A stretch of DNA of 64,000 bases from NCBI GenBank assembly GCA_016795385.1, contig JAEUHI010000002.1:1-64000 (forward strand). Reading direction: 5' to 3'. A program made the position numbers and the translations under genes. Each line of letters opens with the position of its first letter. Positions within the stretch are counted from its first letter, which is position 1. Positions 33,674 to 41,829 of the stretch are shown here, piece by piece. Under the pieces are notes generated by a model. It worked only from the letters and a program-made list of their open reading frames with translations. It searched no databases and was not told the origin of the DNA. This stretch comes from Verrucomicrobiales bacterium. Lineage in GTDB: Bacteria; Verrucomicrobiota; Verrucomicrobiia; Verrucomicrobiales; DEV007.

Positions 33674-35773
33674 ATGAAGATCCCCCGCTTTCTCACCGCC
33701 CTGCTCCTCGCCGCCCTTTCCCCGCTCGGGGCGCAGGAGAAATCCAGCGAACACGATTTCGTCATCTACGGAGGCACCTGCGCCGCCGTGATCGCCGCGG
33801 TGCAGGCGAAGAAGATGGGCAAGTCGGTCGTCATCGTCAGTCCTGACAAACACCTCGGCGGCCTCTCCAGCGGCGGCCTCGGCTTCACCGACACGGGGAA
33901 CAAGGCGGTCATCGGAGGTCTTTCCCGTGATTTCTACCACCGCATCTTCCTCGAATACCAGAAGCCGGAAACCTGGAAGTGGCAGAAGCAATCCGAATAC
34001 GGCAACCAGGGCCAGGGCACCCCGGCGATCGACGGCGAGAACCGCACCATGTGGATCTTCGAGCCGAGCGTGGCGGAGAAGGTCTTCGAGGATTATGTGA
34101 AGGAATTCGAAATCGAGGTGCACCGCGACGAGTGGCTCGACCGCGAAAAGGGAGTCGTCGTCGAGGGAGGCGCGATCCATTCGATCACGACCCTGAGCGG
34201 CAAGACCTATGCCGGAAAGATCTTTTTCGACGCCACCTACGAGGGTGATCTCATCGCCGCCGCCGGGGTCGATTACCACGTCGGACGCGAGGCCAACTCG
34301 GTCTATGGCGAGGAATGGAACGGCGTGCAGGTCGGCGTGCTCCATCACCGCCACCATTTCGGCGCGGTCGAGAAACCGATCAGCCCCTACGTCGTGCCAG
34401 GCGATCCGTCGAGCGGCGTCCTGCCCCGCATCAGCACCGAGCCGCCCGGCGTGAAGGGCGAAGGCGACAAACGCGTCCAGGCTTATTGCTTCCGTATGTG
34501 CCTGACGAACCATCCCGAAAACCGCATCCCCTTCCCCAAGCCAGAAGGCTACGATCCCAAGCAGTACGAGTTGCTCCTGCGCATCTTCGAGGCGGGCTGG
34601 CGCGAGACCTTCGAGAAGTTCGACCCCATTCCGAACCACAAGACCGACACGAACAACCACGGCCCCTTCAGCACCGACAACATCGGCTACAACTACGACT
34701 ATCCCGAGGCCAGCTACGAGCGCCGTCGCGAGATCATCCGGGAACACGAGACCTATCAGAAAGGCTGGCTCTGGTTCATCTGCAACGATCCCCGCGTGCC
34801 CAAGGACGTGCAGGAGGCGATGCGCGAATGGGGACTGCCCAAGGATGAATTCACCGACAACGGGAACTGGTCGCACCAGCTCTACATCCGCGAGGCCCGC
34901 CGCATGATCGGCGACTACGTGATGACCGAGAACGAACTGCGCAAAAAGAAGCCCACGCCCGAATCCGTCGGCATGGGCAGCTACACGATCGATTCGCACA
35001 ACGTGCAGCGTTACATCACGCCCGAAGGCTACGTGCAGAACGAGGGTGACATCGGCGTGAGCACCCGCGGTCCCTACGAGATCGCCTACGGCTCGCTCGT
35101 GCCGAAAAAGGAACAGTGCACGAACCTGATGGTGCCGGTCTGCGTCTCGAGCTCGCACATCGCCTTCGGCTCGATCCGGATGGAGCCCGTCTTCATGATC
35201 CTCGCCCAAAGCGCCGCCACCGCCGCCGCGATGGCGATCGAGGGAGGGATCGCGGTGCAGGACGTCGATTACGAAAAACTGCGCGAGCGCCTCCTCGCCG
35301 ATGGCCAGATCCTCCACTACGAGGCTCCCGCCGCCGATCAGAAAGGCACCGACCCGCGCAAGGTGCAGGGCATCGTCGTTGATGACGAGGCCGCGAAGTT
35401 CGAGGGCAACTGGGAGGAAAGCGGCGCGGCGAAGGGCTACGTCGGCTTCGGCTACCGCCACGATGGCAACACCGCCAAGGGCACGGCGAAGGCGGTCTTC
35501 ACGACGACGATCCAGAAGGCGGGGAACTACGCGGTGCGTCTCGCCTACCCGCCGAACAACAACCGCGCCTCGAACGTGCAAGTCGTCGTGAGTCACGCCG
35601 GTGGCGAAAAGGTCGTGACCGTGGACCAGAAGAAGGCACCTTCGCATGAACTCTTCCACGAGCTCGGCGTTTTCGAATTTCCCTCCGGCGCCACCGCCAC
35701 GGTGACCTTGAGCAACGAAGGCAGCGACGGTTTTGTCGTCGTCGACGCGGTGCAGTGGGTGGAGGTGGAGTGA
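33674..35773 (+). CDS. Secreted FAD-dependent oxidoreductase with golvesin-like C-terminal domain
   Basis: A 699-residue exported flavoprotein. ATG 33674 begins a signal peptide (KIPRFLTALLLAALSPLGAQ). The FAD domain opens HDFVIYGGTCAAVIAAVQAKKMGKSVVIVS, with the GLSSGGLGFTDTGN segment of the FAD-dependent family found in PVC polysaccharide clusters. Residues about 60-540 are the oxidoreductase core; the last about 130 residues (EGNWEESGAAKGYVGFGYRHDG to FVVVDAVQWVEVE) fit the golvesin C-terminal/xanthan-lyase-associated beta-sandwich, likely carbohydrate binding. A 29-base promoter with a nine-base leader precedes it. Confidence 0.82.
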   Translation: MKIPRFLTALLLAALSPLGAQEKSSEHDFVIYGGTCAAVIAAVQAKKMGKSVVIVSPDKHLGGLSSGGLGFTDTGNKAVIGGLSRDFYHRIFLEYQKPETWKWQKQSEYGNQGQGTPAIDGENRTMWIFEPSVAEKVFEDYVKEFEIEVHRDEWLDREKGVVVEGGAIHSITTLSGKTYAGKIFFDATYEGDLIAAAGVDYHVGREANSVYGEEWNGVQVGVLHHRHHFGAVEKPISPYVVPGDPSSGVLPRISTEPPGVKGEGDKRVQAYCFRMCLTNHPENRIPFPKPEGYDPKQYELLLRIFEAGWRETFEKFDPIPNHKTDTNNHGPFSTDNIGYNYDYPEASYERRREIIREHETYQKGWLWFICNDPRVPKDVQEAMREWGLPKDEFTDNGNWSHQLYIREARRMIGDYVMTENELRKKKPTPESVGMGSYTIDSHNVQRYITPEGYVQNEGDIGVSTRGPYEIAYGSLVPKKEQCTNLMVPVCVSSSHIAFGSIRMEPVFMILAQSAATAAAMAIEGGIAVQDVDYEKLRERLLADGQILHYEAPAADQKGTDPRKVQGIVVDDEAAKFEGNWEESGAAKGYVGFGYRHDGNTAKGTAKAVFTTTIQKAGNYAVRLAYPPNNNRASNVQVVVSHAGGEKVVTVDQKKAPSHELFHELGVFEFPSGATATVTLSNEGSDGFVVVDAVQWVEVE

Positions 35774-35813
35774 AGGCGGCTGGCGAAAAACGTATTCGCT
35801 CCGATGCACGCGG

Positions 35814-35974
35814 CAGCGGTAGCGGAAGCGGCGACGCTTCCGAAATCGGACGTCCCTCGACACCCGGTCGGAACGTTTGCACGTTCCGCGACGAATCGGT
35901 CCGATGACGCGTCAGCGGTAGCGGAAGCGGCGACGCTTCCGAGATCGGACGTCCCTCGACACCCGGTCGGAACG
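35814..35974. repeat. Direct repeat of 62 bp containing two hairpins, two copies
   Basis: Copies at 35814-35875 and 35913-35974 are 99 bases apart and differ at one position. Each holds CGGAAGC-ggcgac-GCTTCCG and GGAACG ... CGTTCC hairpins. They fill the gap between two convergent genes and so may also help end transcription, though there is no T-tract. Confidence 0.88.
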
Positions 35975-35987
35975 GTAGCCCGTTCCG

Positions 35988-38438
35988 CTACTCTTCGAAC
36001 ACCACCTCGCCGCCCATCACCGTCTTCACCACCTCGATCTTCCGGATCTCTTCGGCGGGACATTCGAGGTAGTCGCGGTCGAGTACGGCGAAATCGGCGA
36101 GTTTGCCGGGCTCGAGGGTGCCGAGTTTCTCCTCATCGAAGCTCAACCAGGCCGGCCAGACCGTGAGCGTCCGCAAGGCGTCGAGGCGGCTGAGACGCTG
36201 GTGTTCTCCATAGACCTTGCCCCGGTCGTCACGCCGGTTCACGGCGATGTCGAGCATCAGGGCGGGACGGAAGGAATTCATGGCCCGGTCGGGATCGAAG
36301 CCGATCATGTGATCGCTGTTGAGGCCCACGGGAACACCGGCCTTGACCCACTCGCCTAGCCCCATGAAACGGTCCGCCCATTCGGGCCCGTAAATCTTCG
36401 CGATGAAATCGGCGTCGCGTTCGTAGAGGTAGCCCTGCGTATCGACGCCCGCATTGAGCGACTTCGCCAGCGCCGCCATCTCCGGCGTGGGGAAGTAACA
36501 GTGGATGAGATTGAAGCGGCGGTCGCGGATGTCGGGCTGCGATTTTGCCACCGTCTCGACGGCCCGGAGCACGGCCATGGCACCGCCGTCGCCGGTGACG
36601 TGGGCGCTCATGGGCCAGCCCTTCGCGTTCGCGGCGCCGAAGATGGCCTCCATCTGCGCCGGCGAGTAGCTCTGCGTACCGGTATAGGCGGGATCGGTGT
36701 TGCGGTAAAAGGCGGTGCGTTTCTCCCCGTGCGGTTCGCTGAGCCAGGTCGTGCCCCAGTGGATGCCGCCATCGACGGTGATCTTCAGGCAGGTCGCTCG
36801 CACGTGATCGTCGCCCTCGCCCGGAGCGAGCCCAAGCTTCGCGAGATAGGTCTCGACGCCGGCTCCATCCTTCGCGGAGAAGCGGAAGGTGCCCCGCACG
36901 CGGACCTTGAGACGGTCGTTCGAGGCTTGTTCGCGGAAGGTGTCGAAACCAACGCGATCCGTGGCTCTTTCGAAGATCGTGGTGATGCCGACCGAGTTGT
37001 AGACCCTGACCAACTCCTCGTGTTTCGCGAGGATCGCCTCGGAATCGTGGACCCTCGGCGCGGGCATGTGTTTGCGCAGCGAGGCCTGGCCTCCGCGCAT
37101 CAGGACCGGCTTGCCTTCCTCCCGCACGACCTCACCGTCGGGCAGGGTGGCGGCGGGATCATCGAGGCCGAGGATCTTCCAGCCGGCGGAGTTCAGCACC
37201 GTCTTCGTGACCGAGACGAACACCACGGGATGCTCGGTCGTCGCCGCATCGAGTTCTTCCGGCGTGGGAAAGCGCTGCTCGATGAGACGGGTGATCTCGT
37301 TTCGCGGCACTTCGATCCAGGTGCCGGCAGGGACCTCGGCGGCGCGGCGGCGGATCCAGTCCTGCACCTCGGCGATGCTGCGGAGCTCGGCGTAGTCGCC
37401 ATCGAGTGCGGCACGCGCGGCCCCGAGGCTGTGACAGTGGCTCTCGATGAACCCGGGCACGACGGTGCGTCCCGCAAGGTCGACGCGCCGGGTCGCGGGT
37501 CCGGCGAGGGCTTCGATCGCGGCAGTGGTGCCAACGGCGAGAACGCGCCCATCTTTCACTGCGATCGCCTCGGCGACGGACTCCGCCGGATCGAGGGCGA
37601 TGACCTTGCCGTTCACATAGATGGCGTCGGCCTCGGCTTTGCCAGCGACCGTCTCAAGCCGCAGGTAAGCGGCGGCGTAACGACGACCCAGTTCCCGGAA
37701 GGAGGCGGAATCAAAATGGATCTTGTCGCCCTTGTGCGCGAGCCCCTCGGCGGAAACGAAAGCACAGTGATCGATGAGCGTCGGGAGGCGGCGGTGCACG
37801 GCATCCACCATCACGATCTCCGGAGTCCACGGCACATCGGGAAACTTCCCCATCTGCCCGACGAGGAAAGGCACGTCGGGGGATCCTGACAAAACCCGAA
37901 AGCGTGCCACGAGGTCGAGCAGCTTTGCCTCGTAGGCCGGCGCGAGGTCCGGTTTGCAATCGCTCTCGCCTTGATGCCAGAGGATGCCTTTCAAGGTGCC
38001 GGAGGGCAGTGCCGCTTTCAAACGCTTGACCGTGTCATCCCAGGGATATGACCGGGTCTGGTCGTGCATCACACCCGGTTTCCAGGTATCGATGGGCGAT
38101 CCACCCGCGGCGCATGGAATGAGTCCGATGGTGACGCCGGGATGCGCCTTGGCGATCTCGAGCGCGAAGCTGCGCCCGAGCCCGACGCCCGCGGAAGGTT
38201 TGTCCCAATGCATCGGATCGACCGCCGGCACCCAGCGCCCTTCGCGGTCGAACATGAGCACGCGCGGATCGGCCTGCTGATCCTGCGGTTCGACGCCCCC
38301 GCGACCCGCCATGTTCGACTGACCGACGAGGAGGAAGAGGTGGAAGTTTTCCTTCGTCGGCGGCACTGCTTCCTGAGCGCGGATCCACGAAATCGAAAGG
38401 CAGGCGAGAAGCAGGGAAAGAAGGCGGCGTTCGATCAT
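35988..38438 (-). CDS. Fusion: SGNH-type (SASA/CE6-like) esterase + YtcJ-type amidohydrolase
   Basis: An 816-residue exported protein with two catalytic domains. After a signal peptide (RRLLSLLLACLSISWIRA), residues about 30-260 are a sialate-O-acetylesterase/CE6-like SGNH hydrolase: Ser41 in GQSNMAG, AAGGSPIDTW near 110, WHQGESD (154-160) and Asp238-x-x-His241. From about residue 271 an amidohydrolase_3 (YtcJ-like) domain follows: DAIYVNGKVIALDP, the HxH metal site in FIESHCHS (334/336), TVDGGIHWGT, HVTGDGGAMA and the Asp-containing SDHMIGFDPD. ATG 38438 opens the signal. The joint has no stop or internal start, so it is a true fusion in this strain. A CCTGACAAAACC motif lies inside at 37885-37896. 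Confidence 0.83.
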   Translation of the reverse strand: MIERRLLSLLLACLSISWIRAQEAVPPTKENFHLFLLVGQSNMAGRGGVEPQDQQADPRVLMFDREGRWVPAVDPMHWDKPSAGVGLGRSFALEIAKAHPGVTIGLIPCAAGGSPIDTWKPGVMHDQTRSYPWDDTVKRLKAALPSGTLKGILWHQGESDCKPDLAPAYEAKLLDLVARFRVLSGSPDVPFLVGQMGKFPDVPWTPEIVMVDAVHRRLPTLIDHCAFVSAEGLAHKGDKIHFDSASFRELGRRYAAAYLRLETVAGKAEADAIYVNGKVIALDPAESVAEAIAVKDGRVLAVGTTAAIEALAGPATRRVDLAGRTVVPGFIESHCHSLGAARAALDGDYAELRSIAEVQDWIRRRAAEVPAGTWIEVPRNEITRLIEQRFPTPEELDAATTEHPVVFVSVTKTVLNSAGWKILGLDDPAATLPDGEVVREEGKPVLMRGGQASLRKHMPAPRVHDSEAILAKHEELVRVYNSVGITTIFERATDRVGFDTFREQASNDRLKVRVRGTFRFSAKDGAGVETYLAKLGLAPGEGDDHVRATCLKITVDGGIHWGTTWLSEPHGEKRTAFYRNTDPAYTGTQSYSPAQMEAIFGAANAKGWPMSAHVTGDGGAMAVLRAVETVAKSQPDIRDRRFNLIHCYFPTPEMAALAKSLNAGVDTQGYLYERDADFIAKIYGPEWADRFMGLGEWVKAGVPVGLNSDHMIGFDPDRAMNSFRPALMLDIAVNRRDDRGKVYGEHQRLSRLDALRTLTVWPAWLSFDEEKLGTLEPGKLADFAVLDRDYLECPAEEIRKIEVVKTVMGGEVVFEE

Positions 38439-38585
38439 GGATGAAGAAGGGGAATTTTTTCCAGAGTCGGGATCGCGGCCCGATTGGTCAAGCCTCGCGG
38501 GGGACGACTTCGCGCCGGGGCAATACCTGCCGCCAGCTCTCTGTGGGCTTGCTCCGGGAGGCGGGAAGCGGTAAACCATGAGCCG

Positions 38586-39149
38586 ATGAACCGCTTCTTT
38601 CCGCTCCCGATCCTTTTCTCCTTCGCCATCGCAACCCTGGCCACCGCCGCGCCGCTCGTACTCCCGGATCTCGAAGGCAAGGGCGTTGCGCCGCTCGATG
38701 CCGAAGGCAGGAAAGGCACGGTGATCTTCTTCGTCTCCCCCTACTGCCCGACCTCGAACAAGTTCGGCGAGGAGATGAATGCCATCGCAAAGGACTTCGC
38801 GAACGACTTCGTTTTCCGCATCGTCCACTCCGATACGACCGTGAGCGAAACCGATCGAAAACAACACGCGACGATGATGGGGTTCACCTCGCCGGTCCTG
38901 ACCGACGGCAACCAACAGCTCGCCAAACAACTCGGAGCGAAAACCACCCCGGAGGTCTTCGTCGTGGCCCCCGATGGCAAAACGCTCTACCAGGGCCGCA
39001 TCAACGACCTCTACCTCGGCCCCACGAAACGCCAGCGCGAGATCAAGACCCACGATCTGCGGGACGCCCTCACCGCGATCCGCGAAGGCAAAGCCGTCGC
39101 CACCCCGAAGACCGAGGCCATGGGCTGCGCGATCAACTTGCTGCCTTGA
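38586..39149 (+). CDS. Exported thioredoxin-like redoxin of the CPxSN type
   Basis: A 187-residue exported protein: signal peptide MNRFFPLPILFSFAIATLATA, then a thioredoxin fold with the active-site-like segment FFVSPYCPTSNKF (one Cys followed by Ser, not the CxxC of thioredoxin), the cis-Pro loop in AKTTPEVFV, and a C-terminal AMGCAINLLP that supplies a second Cys. This combination, with one Cys in CPxSN and a second in a C-terminal GCxI, is shared by a group of PVC redoxins; the partner is unknown. It diverges from the fusion gene and stands 65 bases before the peptidase. Confidence 0.78.
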   Translation: MNRFFPLPILFSFAIATLATAAPLVLPDLEGKGVAPLDAEGRKGTVIFFVSPYCPTSNKFGEEMNAIAKDFANDFVFRIVHSDTTVSETDRKQHATMMGFTSPVLTDGNQQLAKQLGAKTTPEVFVVAPDGKTLYQGRINDLYLGPTKRQREIKTHDLRDALTAIREGKAVATPKTEAMGCAINLLP

Positions 39150-39178
39150 ATGGGACGCACTCCGGGAGAGAACACGGC

Positions 39179-39207
39179 TTGCCGGAACTACCGGGATTTC
39201 CTATGTT
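39179..39207 (+). promoter_or_regulatory. Sigma70-type promoter of the M20 peptidase gene
   Basis: TTGCCG (39179-39184), a 17-base spacer and TATGTT (39202-39207). The predicted transcription start (about 39213-39215) coincides with the ATG at 39215, so the mRNA may be leaderless; this rules out the alternative start at 39203, which lies inside the -10 box. Confidence 0.55.
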
Positions 39208-39214
39208 CGGAGTG

Positions 39215-40552
39215 ATGAAATCATCCTTCCTCGCCGCGGGAGCCGGCATCGCGACACTCTTCTTCACGGCATTTGCCCAGCCGGCTCCGGGCTCGGAACG
39301 CGACGCGATTTTCTCGAAGACGATCGACGACATCTTCCCCAAGCTCGTCGAGGCGCGCCGGCATCTCCATGCGAATCCGGAACTCTCGAACGAAGAAGAA
39401 AAAACGTCCGCGTATGTGGCCAAACGGCTCACCGAACTCGGGCTGGAGGTGCAAACGGGCGTGGCCAAGCACGGCATCGTCGCTCTTCTCCACGGCAAGG
39501 GCGGCGAGAGCGAACGTTGCGTCGCCCTGCGCGCCGACATGGATGCCCTGCCCATCACGCAACTGAGCAGCAAACCCTACCGTTCACAGAATCCCGGCGT
39601 CATGCATGCCTGCGGTCACGATGTGCACACCACTGTCGCCCTCGGTGTGGCCGAGGTTCTGGCAGAACATCCGGACCAGTTTTCTGGCACGGTGAAATTC
39701 CTATTTCAGCCCGCCGAGGAAGGCATGCCGATCGATTACAAAGAGGACTGGGGTGCGAAACAAATGGTCGCGGAAGGAGCGATGGAGAATCCACGACCGG
39801 AAGCCGTCTTCGCCCTGCACTGCCGCCCCACGATCACGCCGAAGGGCGCCGACCTGGAAACTACCCGCTACCTCGCGGCCGGACAGTTTTCCTACGCCTC
39901 GGGGTACGACAGCGCCAACAGCGACACCTTCGAAGTCGTCATCAAAGGCACGATGGCCCACGGCTCGGCCCCGCAGCGCGGCGTCGATGCGATCACGGTG
40001 GCGGCCGAGGCGATCACGGCACTGCAGACGATCCGGAGCCGCCGCACCGATACCCGGCAGCCACTCGTGCTCACGATCGGGACGATCCAGGGCGGACAAC
40101 GGCACAACATCCTCGCCGACGAAGTCCGCTTCACCGGCACGGTACGCACCTACGACGAAGCCTTCCGCGATTCCGTGGTGAAGATGATGTACCAGATCCT
40201 CGACGGCATCACCGCCGCCCACGGCGCGAGCCACACCCTTGATTACCGCAAGGGATACCCCAGCGTCTACAATGATCCCAAGCTGGTCGAGGCGACCCTG
40301 CCGACCCTGCGCCGGATCGCGGGAGAGGCGAACGTGATCGAATCGATCCCGGGGATGGGTGGCGAGGATTTTTCCCACTTCGCCAAAGTGAGTCCCGGCT
40401 TCTACTTCCGGCTCGGCGTCGCGAACGAAGCGAAAGGCATCAAGGGCGAGATCCACACCCCGTCCTTCGATGTCGATGAAGAATGCCTCAAGACCGGAGT
40501 CGCGGGCATGGCGGCGGTGCTCTGCGATTTTCTGGATCGCGCGGCGAAGTGA
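39215..40552 (+). CDS. Exported M20-family metallopeptidase/amidohydrolase (IAA-amino-acid-hydrolase-like)
   Basis: A 445-residue exported M20 hydrolase. The start at ATG 39215 gives a signal (MKSSFLAAGAGIATLFFTAFAQP). Metal site residues are visible in MHACGHDVHTT, PAEEGMP, FALHCRP and MGGEDFSHF, with the dimerisation domain around KGTMAHGSAPQRGVDAI. M20D members cleave amide bonds of N-acyl amino acids or hippurate; the substrate is not known. The redoxin lies 65 bases upstream on the same strand but has its own promoter boundary. Confidence 0.85.
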   Translation: MKSSFLAAGAGIATLFFTAFAQPAPGSERDAIFSKTIDDIFPKLVEARRHLHANPELSNEEEKTSAYVAKRLTELGLEVQTGVAKHGIVALLHGKGGESERCVALRADMDALPITQLSSKPYRSQNPGVMHACGHDVHTTVALGVAEVLAEHPDQFSGTVKFLFQPAEEGMPIDYKEDWGAKQMVAEGAMENPRPEAVFALHCRPTITPKGADLETTRYLAAGQFSYASGYDSANSDTFEVVIKGTMAHGSAPQRGVDAITVAAEAITALQTIRSRRTDTRQPLVLTIGTIQGGQRHNILADEVRFTGTVRTYDEAFRDSVVKMMYQILDGITAAHGASHTLDYRKGYPSVYNDPKLVEATLPTLRRIAGEANVIESIPGMGGEDFSHFAKVSPGFYFRLGVANEAKGIKGEIHTPSFDVDEECLKTGVAGMAAVLCDFLDRAAK

Positions 40553-40577
40553 CGGGACGCGGCCGGGCCATCGAAAA

Positions 40578-40718
40578 GGCGGCCTACGGAACCCACCGAA
40601 TACACGGAAGGGAGAGAGTAGAATCCTCCGGTGCACGTGGACAGCGCCAGGACACAGAGCAGCACTGCACCTTCTATCCCACCGTCCACGTTTCCGTGTT
40701 TTCAGCGTATTCCGTAGG
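40578..40718. mobile_element. Second inverted-repeat element related to 10270-10486
   Basis: The left end GGCGGCCTACGGAA (40578-40591) and right end, read on the other strand as GACCTACGGAATACGC, are imperfect inverted repeats, each followed by a second inner block ending CACGGAA. The interior is unrelated to the first element and has no reading frame. It lies in the gap between the peptidase and the tsf terminator; apart from these two features that 275-base gap holds nothing. Confidence 0.65.
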
Positions 40719-40754
40719 TCATGCCCGCGACCGGGACCTTTTCGGCCGCGGCTA

Positions 40755-40787
40755 CAAAAAAGCCCGGCCCCTTTCGGGAACCGGGCT
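40755..40787 (-). terminator. Rho-independent terminator after tsf
   Basis: On the minus strand the stem AGCCCGGTTCCCGAAAGGGGCCGGGCT (40761-40787) is followed by a run of T residues (40755-40760), the classic intrinsic terminator. Confidence 0.85.
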
Positions 40788-40827
40788 CCAGAAGATCACG
40801 GACGCTCGATCCGCTTTCGATCCGCCA

Positions 40828-41712
40828 TCAGGCCTCTTCGCCCACGGCGTAGCGGCTGAAACGGGTCACGGTGACGGTGTCGCCCGCGGCCTTCGAGAGG
40901 TCGTCGAGAAGCGCCTGGATCGTCTTGTCGTTGTCCTTGATGAAGGGCTGGTCGAGAAGGCAGTTGATCGAGTAGAACTTGCCGAGTTTGCCGTCGATGA
41001 TCTTTTCGATGATCTCGGCGGGCTTGCCCTTCATTTGCTCGCGGAAGATGTCGCGCTCGGCCTCGACCTTGTCGGTCGGCACTTCGTCGCGGCGCACGCA
41101 GATGGGGTGGGCGGCGGCGATGTGCATGCAGAGGTCCTTGGCGAAGTCGGCGACCGCCTGCGAAGAAGCGGTCTCGGCCTTGCCGCAGGTGATTTCGGCG
41201 AGGACGCCGACGCGCCCGGCCATGTGGATGTAGGAACCGACGAGGCCCTCGCCGGAGATCTCGTACTTCGCGAAGCGTCCGAGGCCCATGTTTTCGCCAA
41301 GCTGGCCGACCTTCGCCTTGATGAAGGTTTCGAGGGTCTGGGAAGCATCGGCCGAGTAGCTCTGCGCCAGCAGTTCGGGCAGCGTCGCGACGCTCGGGCT
41401 GGCGGCGATGTGATCCAGGATCTCGTCGACGAAGGCGCGGAAGTTTTCATTCTTCGCGACGAAGTCGGTTTCGCAGTTCACTTCGACAAGGATACCGGTC
41501 TTGCCTCCGTCGAGGATGCGGGCGGCACAAACACCTTCCTTGGCGGCGCGGTCGGCCTTCTTGTCGGCGTCGGCGATGCCTTTCTTGCGAAGGATGGTCT
41601 CGGCGGCCTCGAGGTCGCCGTTGGCTTCCTTGAGGGCGGATTTGCAGTCCATCATGCCCGCGTTGGTCTTGTCGCGGAGAGTCTTGATCAGTTCAACAGT
41701 GATTTCAGCCAT
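40828..41712 (-). CDS. tsf: Translation elongation factor Ts
   Basis: EF-Ts exchanges GDP for GTP on EF-Tu. The 294-residue product shows the N-terminal UBA-like helix (AEITVELIKTLRDKTNAGMMDCKSALKEANGDLEAAE), the VNCETDFVAKNENF signature that contacts EF-Tu, and the core domain through TRFSRYAVGEEA. The start at ATG 41712 matches the family; a longer open frame into the rpsB gap is not supported. Follows rpsB by 117 bases and ends at a strong terminator. Confidence 0.96.
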   Translation of the reverse strand: MAEITVELIKTLRDKTNAGMMDCKSALKEANGDLEAAETILRKKGIADADKKADRAAKEGVCAARILDGGKTGILVEVNCETDFVAKNENFRAFVDEILDHIAASPSVATLPELLAQSYSADASQTLETFIKAKVGQLGENMGLGRFAKYEISGEGLVGSYIHMAGRVGVLAEITCGKAETASSQAVADFAKDLCMHIAAAHPICVRRDEVPTDKVEAERDIFREQMKGKPAEIIEKIIDGKLGKFYSINCLLDQPFIKDNDKTIQALLDDLSKAAGDTVTVTRFSRYAVGEEA

Positions 41713-41783
41713 AACGATATGCGTGTTCAGTAGTCGGATTCTGGAATTCCGCGAACGGGATTCCGTGGCAAAATAGTCAACTC

Positions 41784-41802
41784 GGGGAGCGTTTGGCTCC
41801 CC
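41784..41802 (-). other. Hairpin between rpsB and tsf
   Basis: GGGGAGC-caaac-GCTCCCC-type stem without a following T-tract. It probably modulates relative rpsB and tsf expression or protects the rpsB mRNA end rather than ending transcription. Confidence 0.6.
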
Positions 41803-41829
41803 GGTGGTGGTTCCTTCCAAGGAGCCGGC

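Noticed and set aside
38439..39053. Longer N-terminus for the esterase-amidohydrolase fusion
   Set aside because: It runs antisense through the redoxin gene, while ATG 38438 starts a proper signal peptide.
39203..39214. Alternative start (MFGV) for the M20 peptidase
   Set aside because: The ATG lies inside the predicted -10 box, upstream of the expected transcription start.
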